Positions 59,154-64,000 of a DNA stretch of 64,000 nt are shown piece after piece. The translations under genes and the position numbers were made by a program. How positions within the stretch are numbered: the first letter of the stretch is position 1; every line of letters begins with the position of its first letter. This stretch comes from Sporosarcina ureae (lineage in GTDB: Bacteria; Bacillota; Bacilli; Bacillales_A; Planococcaceae), in contig NZ_CP015109.1 in NCBI RefSeq assembly GCF_002082015.1, forward strand, positions 2,757,001 to 2,821,000. Direction: 5' to 3'. The notes beneath the pieces were generated by a model, which saw only the letters and a program-made list of their open reading frames with translations, ran no database searches and was not told the DNA's origin.

Positions 59154-60524
59154 ATGTCCGAACGACACCAACTTAAGCAATTTTTGGCAGGACGCATTTG
59201 GTTGCGTCATCTTTTGCCATTCCCGGAAGAAACCGTTGACGAAGCCATCCGTCAAGGCGAGATCCATATAGAACAAGGTGTCACGACAAAAAAGACGTGG
59301 CATGGCACGCACTATGCTTGTCAGCGTTGCCATAATGAAAATCCAACACGCTTCACTGTATTTGCGTGTGCGCAATGCGAAGCACCGTGCGCGTATTGCA
59401 GAAACTGTCTCAACATGGGGCGCGTGTCCTGCTGTTCAGAATTGCTTACGTGGACAGGCACGCCACCCACTTTCCCAACGAACCACCGCATGAACTGGCA
59501 AGGGAATTTGACGCCTTCTCAGCAAAAAGCGACGCGTGAGTTGCTCGACAGTACGAAACAAGGAATATCTCATTTACTCTACGCGGTGTGCGGATCCGGC
59601 AAGACGGAAATGCTATTTCAGCCGATTCATTATGTATTAAATGAAGGCAAGCGAGTCTGTCTCGCAGCGCCTCGAGTCGATGTCATTTTGGAACTGTTAC
59701 CGCGGTTAACGATGGCTTTTCCTGATACTACAATAGAAGCGTTATATGGCGGGGCAGAAGTAGAACATTTCGACGCACAATTAATCCTCGCGACGACCCA
59801 TCAGCTCTATCGCTTTCACGAGGCGTTCGACGTGATTTTCGTAGATGAAGCCGATGCGTTTCCGTATACAGCGGATGAAACGTTACAGCGAGCCGTTAGA
59901 AAAGCCGCAAAACCTAACGCACCGATCCATTTCGTCACGGCGACGCCTTCGAGTCAGTTACTTGCGATGAATAAAAGGCAAGGCAATATATCCGTTCTCG
60001 CGAGACGTTATCACGGTCAGCCACTACCTGTACCGCGTAATGAAGCGTTGTGGAATTACGAGAAACAGCTGAAAAAGAAACGGATTCCAGCGAAATTACT
60101 ACGTTGGACTACCCAACGTCTCGACAAACAGCAACCGTTTCTCATCTTCTTCCATCAAATTGAACTGATGGAACTGGCGGAACCGTTATTTCAGAAATTG
60201 GATGAGCGAATTTGTGCCGTCCATGCGGAACATGAGGACCGCAAAGAACGCGTGCAGTTGCTGAGGCAGAAAGAAATTCCTGGTTTGCTGACGACGACGA
60301 TTCTCGAGCGCGGGATTACGATACCGAATGTGCAAGTGGCGGTGGTGGGAGCGGAGCAAACGATTTTCAATAAAGGTGCGCTGATTCAAATCGGTGGACG
60401 AGTGGGGCGTTCTGTACCGAACACGTCAGGCGACTTCGTGTTATTTCATCAAGGGATCACACAGGCGATGGACGAAGCGAAACGGGAAATCCAGAAGCTG
60501 AATCGCACGGAGGTGCCGCAATGA
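59154..60524 (+). CDS. comFA: DNA-uptake helicase ComFA
   Basis: Membrane-associated DEAD-box ATPase that helps pull single-stranded DNA into competent cells. 456 residues. N-terminal four-cysteine zinc site (CQRC ... CAQC with further CxxC pairs). Walker A AVCGSGKTE, motif II VDEADAF, motif III VTATPSS, and motif VI-type QIGGRVGRS. The frame opens 39 bases earlier inside degV, but ATG 59154 has AGGGGG six bases upstream. Its stop overlaps comFC's start by four bases. Confidence 0.93.
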   Translation: MSERHQLKQFLAGRIWLRHLLPFPEETVDEAIRQGEIHIEQGVTTKKTWHGTHYACQRCHNENPTRFTVFACAQCEAPCAYCRNCLNMGRVSCCSELLTWTGTPPTFPTNHRMNWQGNLTPSQQKATRELLDSTKQGISHLLYAVCGSGKTEMLFQPIHYVLNEGKRVCLAAPRVDVILELLPRLTMAFPDTTIEALYGGAEVEHFDAQLILATTHQLYRFHEAFDVIFVDEADAFPYTADETLQRAVRKAAKPNAPIHFVTATPSSQLLAMNKRQGNISVLARRYHGQPLPVPRNEALWNYEKQLKKKRIPAKLLRWTTQRLDKQQPFLIFFHQIELMELAEPLFQKLDERICAVHAEHEDRKERVQLLRQKEIPGLLTTTILERGITIPNVQVAVVGAEQTIFNKGALIQIGGRVGRSVPNTSGDFVLFHQGITQAMDEAKREIQKLNRTEVPQ

Positions 60525-61135
60525 CGTGTTTGCTATGTGATCAATTTTTACACGATCAGCCGACTTGGCAACACTTTCTAGGTATTCAAAAAGACGCTTT
60601 TGCTTGTCCGATTTGTTTTGAGAAGTTCGAGCGCATCGATCAAATTATAGAAGACGATGTACTCGATTCTGTTCATTCGCTGTATGCATATAATGAAGCA
60701 GCGAGAGAGTTCTTGCATCAATTTAAGTTCATGCAAGACGTCGCGCTCGCGCAAATTTTCGCGTCTTCATTGCGAAGCGTATTGAATGATTCCAAAAAGA
60801 TTGTCGTGCCGATTCCGATGCATCCGATCAATAAACGGAAACGAACTTTTTCGCAAGTGGATGCGTTGCTAGAAGCAGCGAAGATTCCGTATCAATCGCT
60901 ACTTGAAAAGACGACGGAATCGGTCATGGGGGAAAAATCTCGTAGCGAACGTCTCGCGATGACTGAACTATTTCAAGTAACGGCCGATATACCATGTAAT
61001 GAAGCGGTGTATGTACTCGTTGACGATATTTATACAACTGGCACGACATTGCGTCACGCAGCAGAGGCGTTGAAACAGCGCGGTGTACAACGTGTGGAAG
61101 CTGTGACGTTGTTTAGACCTATGAGAGAGAAGTGA
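60521..61135 (+). CDS. comFC: ComFC phosphoribosyltransferase-like DNA-uptake protein
   Basis: Competence protein of 204 residues with N-terminal CLLC and CPIC pairs (zinc) and a C-terminal type I PRTase fold: VPIPMHPINKRKRTFSQVD and YVLVDDIYTTGTTLRHAAE. Needed for late steps of transformation in relatives; it works with ComFA. It is coupled to comFA by an ATGA overlap and runs into yvyF. Confidence 0.93.
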   Translation: MTCLLCDQFLHDQPTWQHFLGIQKDAFACPICFEKFERIDQIIEDDVLDSVHSLYAYNEAAREFLHQFKFMQDVALAQIFASSLRSVLNDSKKIVVPIPMHPINKRKRTFSQVDALLEAAKIPYQSLLEKTTESVMGEKSRSERLAMTELFQVTADIPCNEAVYVLVDDIYTTGTTLRHAAEALKQRGVQRVEAVTLFRPMREK

Positions 61136-61140
61136 GAGAG

Positions 61141-61557
61141 ATGGCGGAAGTACGAAATTGTCCGACATGTGGCGGTATGTTTAATTACACGGGCCTTCGG
61201 GATGTGTGTGGAACGTGTGCGCAAGCGGAAGAGCAAATGTATGAAACGGTGTATCGGTTTTTACGCAAGCGGGAAAACCGTGCGGCGAATATCGACCGAA
61301 TCGTGGAAGTAACAGGCGTGACGTCAGAATTATTGTATCGCTGGGTGCGTAAAGGAAGACTGCAACCGGCATTGTTCCCGAACCTTGGCTATCCATGTGA
61401 TAAATGTGGCGCATTAACATCGACAGGTAAGATCTGTGCCAAATGTACGGAGGAGATTCAATCCGACTTACGGACATTTGACGCAGCGGAAGAGCTTCGC
61501 GAAGCTATAAAGGCGCAAGATCGAGGCACATATTATGCTCAAAAAGACGGTAGATGA
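61141..61557 (+). CDS. yvyF: Flagellar operon protein YvyF
   Basis: Cytoplasmic protein of 138 residues. Two zinc-ribbon-like parts: CPTCGG / CGTC at the N-terminus and CDKCG / CAKC in the middle, flanking a MerR-like helix-turn-helix (IDRIVEVTGVTSELLYRWVRKGRLQP). Homologues sit between comFC and flgM. A DNA-binding role for flagellar genes has been proposed for the family. GTG 61132 or ATG 61141 may be the start; the latter gives MAEVRNCPTCG. A terminator follows before the sigma-D promoter. Confidence 0.85.
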   Translation: MAEVRNCPTCGGMFNYTGLRDVCGTCAQAEEQMYETVYRFLRKRENRAANIDRIVEVTGVTSELLYRWVRKGRLQPALFPNLGYPCDKCGALTSTGKICAKCTEEIQSDLRTFDAAEELREAIKAQDRGTYYAQKDGR

Positions 61558-61568
61558 GGAAATACGAA

Positions 61569-61596
61569 GCGAGCAGTTCGTACTGCTCGTTTTTTC
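61569..61596 (+). terminator. Terminator after yvyF
   Basis: CGAGCAG / CTGCTCG stem with a six-base loop and TTTTTT, splitting com and flagellar units. Confidence 0.88.
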
Positions 61597-61609
61597 GTAC
61601 AAAAGCCTC

Positions 61610-61636
61610 TAAAAACTTCTTGAAATCTGCCGAAGT
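61610..61636 (+). promoter_or_regulatory. Sigma-D promoter of flgM-flgN-flgK
   Basis: TAAA at 61610-61613, 15-bp spacer, GCCGAAGT at 61629-61636, close to the sigma-D consensus TAAA-N15-GCCGATAT. It lies after the yvyF terminator and 48 bp before flgM, as in B. subtilis. Confidence 0.8.
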
Positions 61637-61684
61637 AAAGAGTAGGACCCAAATCTACCATAAGAATTGAAAGGAGCGAGACGT

Positions 61685-61951
61685 ATGAAAATAGATGGAT
61701 TTAAACCACAAGCCGTCAACCCGTACCGCAATCAACAAATGAAAGTAGATCAAACGAAGCAAGCAGCACAAGTGAAAACGGATAAGCTCGAAATTTCTTC
61801 AGAAGCGAAAAAATTATCCGCGACTTCACCGATTGAATCCGCAAGACAACAGCGTGTACAGGAATTGAAAGCGCAAGTGCAATCTGGAGAATATCAAGTA
61901 GATGCGAGCAAACTCGCTTCCAGCATGCTGTCGTATTTCAATAAGCCATAA
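61685..61951 (+). CDS. flgM: Anti-sigma-D factor FlgM
   Basis: Holds sigma-D inactive until the hook-basal body is complete. 88 residues, largely helical and polar as expected. The C-terminal sigma-binding half ESARQQRVQELKAQVQSGEYQVDASKLASSML is diagnostic. AAAGGAG is eight bases before ATG 61685; the frame's TTG at 61667 is upstream of it. First gene in the sigma-D operon with flgN and flgK. Confidence 0.94.
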   Translation: MKIDGFKPQAVNPYRNQQMKVDQTKQAAQVKTDKLEISSEAKKLSATSPIESARQQRVQELKAQVQSGEYQVDASKLASSMLSYFNKP

Positions 61952-61968
61952 GGAAAGTAGGGTTAGAC

Positions 61969-62475
61969 ATGTCCATTGAACCGATTTTGACAACGCTCAA
62001 TCACCTAGAAAAACTGCATACGAGCTTGCTCCGTCTGTCGAACGACAAGACCGCACTGCTAAAAAGCGGGGACGTCGGTGGGATTGACCAGCTGTTGAAG
62101 GAGGAGCAAGCTCACCTAGCAGCTATTGTACAAATGGACCAGAAGCGCCTGCAGGAAGTGAAGCAGTATATGGCCGCACAAGGACGTGTAGTGCCTGCTG
62201 AACCGACCATGACGCAATTAATCGAAGTAGCGAACGAACCGGACAAAGAACAGTTAGCAGAGGCGAAGGACCGTCTCCTGCATGCGATTCATGAGTTGAA
62301 ACAGCAGAACGAACTCAATCAGCAACTGACCTATCAATCTCTTCAATTTGTGAATCTATCGCTGGACATGGTCCGTCCGCGTCCGGAAACCGTCAACTAT
62401 TCGAAAAACGAAGTACAAGGGCAGTCACAAAGCAGAGCCAAAACGAAGCTCTCCTCATTCGACTCCCAAGCATAA
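61969..62475 (+). CDS. flgN: Flagellar export chaperone FlgN
   Basis: Cytoplasmic chaperone for hook-filament junction proteins FlgK and FlgL. 168 residues, predicted as long helices with a coiled-coil region (about 5-130), ending in a disordered Ser/Lys/Gln tail. It lies between flgM and flgK, spaced 17 and 12 bp, the classical place. The N-terminus (ILTTLNHLEKLHTSLLRLSNDKTALL) fits the family. Confidence 0.88.
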   Translation: MSIEPILTTLNHLEKLHTSLLRLSNDKTALLKSGDVGGIDQLLKEEQAHLAAIVQMDQKRLQEVKQYMAAQGRVVPAEPTMTQLIEVANEPDKEQLAEAKDRLLHAIHELKQQNELNQQLTYQSLQFVNLSLDMVRPRPETVNYSKNEVQGQSQSRAKTKLSSFDSQA

Positions 62476-62487
62476 GGAGGACACAAC

Positions 62488-64000
62488 ATGCGCTCGACAT
62501 TCATGGGACTAGAAACTAGCAAACGCGGATTGTATACACAGCAATCCGCTCTTTATACGACAGGGCATAACGTAGGCAACGCAAATACACCCGGCTACTC
62601 ACGCCAACGCGTGAACATGCAAGCGACTTCTGGATTTCCTGGAGTAGGACTGAACGCAGGCACGACTCCCGGCTTTCTTGGGACAGGGGTAGAAGCGGGA
62701 AGTATTCAGCGGATTCGGGATACATTTGTCGATCATCAGTTTCGTAATGAATCGACGAAGCTTGGGTATTGGGAGTCACAGACAAAAGCGATTGCTCAAA
62801 TGGAAGATGCGATTGGAGAGCCTTCTGAATACGGTTTACAGCAAACACTGACAGATTTTTGGCAATCATTACAAACCCTTTCGACGAGTCCGGAAAATGG
62901 TGGAGCGCGTGCAGTCGTCGTAGAACGCGGTGTGGCGGTAGCAGATTCGTTTAAATATATCTCCAAATCTATTTCTGAAATAAAGACTAATCTAGGAGAC
63001 GAAATTAATGTCTCCACAATCAATATCAACTCAATTTTCAGCGGGATTACTGAACTGAATAAACAAATTGCAGAAGTCGAACCGAATGGTTATTTGCCAA
63101 ACGATCTGTACGATGCGCGTGACGGTTTGCTAGATCAACTATCCGGCTACTTGCCGATCGAAGTCAGCTACGATAAGACTGGCGGACGTGCACTGGCAAT
63201 AGCAGAAGGTACGGTTACGATTAAAATCAAGACGAACGGTGAATCGATTACTGTTTTGCAGAAAGATCAATTCTCAGAAATATCGATAGATGGAAAAGAC
63301 CTGAAAACTGGTGAACTTCCAGGTGCTATCACAGGCTTTACATTAAGCGGTGCACCTGCTGGAGATGCAAAACTTTCTGCCGCGGATATGAAGAAAAGCG
63401 GAGAGTTAAAATCACTTGTGGAATCATATGGCTACAGTGATACGGTTGGCGGACCTGTAAAAGGAATGTATCCAGACATGCTTGCGAAACTGGACAAGAT
63501 GGCTAATGCATTTGCGACGGAATTCAATAAGATTCATCAAGGTGATCCTGCCAACAAGGTTTATGCGACGGATTTAGACGGGAAACCAGGGGAAGCATTT
63601 TTTAAAGCAATTGATGGGACACAACCCATTTCCGCCAGTAATATGAAAATTAATGAAGATATTATCAGCAATCCGAATAAAGTGGCGGCATCTACATCGA
63701 AACCATACGACGATACTGATCCGACAACTAATCCCGAAGTAGGAAATGGACAAAACGCCAAAAACCTAAGTAATGCACTGTTCAACAAACTCAGTGGACC
63801 TGATGGACTAGGGGGTTCAAGCGTCCAAGGATTCTTCGCTCAAATTATTGGGGAACTGGGTGTCTCCGGACAACAAGCAATCAAAATGACCGAAAGCTCA
63901 GGAACCCTTCTGCTTGCGGTTTCCAATCGTCGGGATTCGATCAGCTCCGTCTCACTAGACGAAGAAATGACCGACATGATCCGTTTCCAACAAGCGTATA
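62488..64000 (+). CDS. flgK: Flagellar hook-associated protein 1 FlgK (3' truncated by window end)
   Basis: First junction protein between hook and filament. The visible 504 codons run in frame to the window edge without a stop. N-terminal flagellar rod motif: GLETSKRGLYTQQSALYTTGHNVGNANTPGYSRQR. The central region has GITELNKQIAEVE and NDLYDARDGLLDQLSGYL; the last visible segment SVSLDEEMTDMIRFQQAY is the start of the conserved C-terminal helix, so only about 20-30 residues are missing. AAGGAGG is seven bases before the ATG. Confidence 0.95.
   Translation, partial: MRSTFMGLETSKRGLYTQQSALYTTGHNVGNANTPGYSRQRVNMQATSGFPGVGLNAGTTPGFLGTGVEAGSIQRIRDTFVDHQFRNESTKLGYWESQTKAIAQMEDAIGEPSEYGLQQTLTDFWQSLQTLSTSPENGGARAVVVERGVAVADSFKYISKSISEIKTNLGDEINVSTININSIFSGITELNKQIAEVEPNGYLPNDLYDARDGLLDQLSGYLPIEVSYDKTGGRALAIAEGTVTIKIKTNGESITVLQKDQFSEISIDGKDLKTGELPGAITGFTLSGAPAGDAKLSAADMKKSGELKSLVESYGYSDTVGGPVKGMYPDMLAKLDKMANAFATEFNKIHQGDPANKVYATDLDGKPGEAFFKAIDGTQPISASNMKINEDIISNPNKVAASTSKPYDDTDPTTNPEVGNGQNAKNLSNALFNKLSGPDGLGGSSVQGFFAQIIGELGVSGQQAIKMTESSGTLLLAVSNRRDSISSVSLDEEMTDMIRFQQAY

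Overview
The window looks like chromosome of a low-to-mid GC, endospore-former-type Firmicute from the Planococcaceae, most likely Sporosarcina or a close relative. This is an inference: many genes match Bacillus subtilis counterparts in length and motif (degSU, degV-comFA-comFC-yvyF-flgM-flgN-flgK, hmoB, hemEHY, yhfH, lplJ, lcfB, comK), but they sit among S-layer homology (SLH) proteins, a SecA2/SlaP accessory secretion pair, CsaB, isocitrate lyase and a ba3-type oxidase, which B. subtilis 168 lacks. No rRNA, tRNA, IS element, prophage or CRISPR was seen.

Layout. 0.1-10.9 kb: cell-surface block with an SLH protein carrying a large unknown C-terminal region, an SLH glucosaminidase, a Wzy/ligase-like polysaccharide protein, an SLH phosphodiester glycosidase and the pyruvyltransferase CsaB. 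11.0-14.6 kb: a LytTR regulator divergent from isocitrate lyase, then an alanine-glyoxylate-type aminotransferase. 15.0-20.5 kb: SLH amidase, NlpC/P60-SLH endopeptidase, then a GT4 glycosyltransferase overlapping a MurJ-like flippase. 20.6-28.5 kb: SulP transporter, short-chain dehydrogenase, LysM-NlpC/P60, the ba3 oxidase operon with a 45-residue subunit IIa, nagB and a minimal NlpC/P60 protein. 28.6-35.3 kb: slaP-secA2, tagO, an LCP ligase and yvyE. 35.5-38.0 kb: degS-degU and a lipoprotein. 38.1-53.1 kb: yhjD-like, comK, M20 amidohydrolase, hmoB, hemEHY, yhfH, lplJ, a Bce-type two-component/ABC module and FadR-boxed lcfB. 53.2-57.4 kb: S9 peptidase, aspA, comFB. 58.3-64.0 kb: degV-comFA-comFC-yvyF and, behind a sigma-D promoter, flgM-flgN-flgK (flgK runs off the end).

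How the genes fit together. TagO, GT4, the MurJ-like and Wzy-like proteins and the LCP ligase could build and attach a secondary cell wall polymer. CsaB would pyruvylate it, and at least five SLH proteins in the window would dock on it. SecA2/SlaP would export some of them. DegSU, ComK and the comF genes link motility, competence and exoenzyme control.

The most unusual signal is non-coding. Three intergenic regions (2.49-2.83, 6.85-7.16 and 57.46-58.17 kb) are built from a WWWGAGCGG-like motif repeated almost exactly every 21 bp, that is two helical turns. In two regions the motif is organised into higher-order blocks of seven motifs. There is also a 57-bp dispersed repeat found three times downstream of plus-strand genes, and a 130-bp GC-rich imperfect palindrome found three times.
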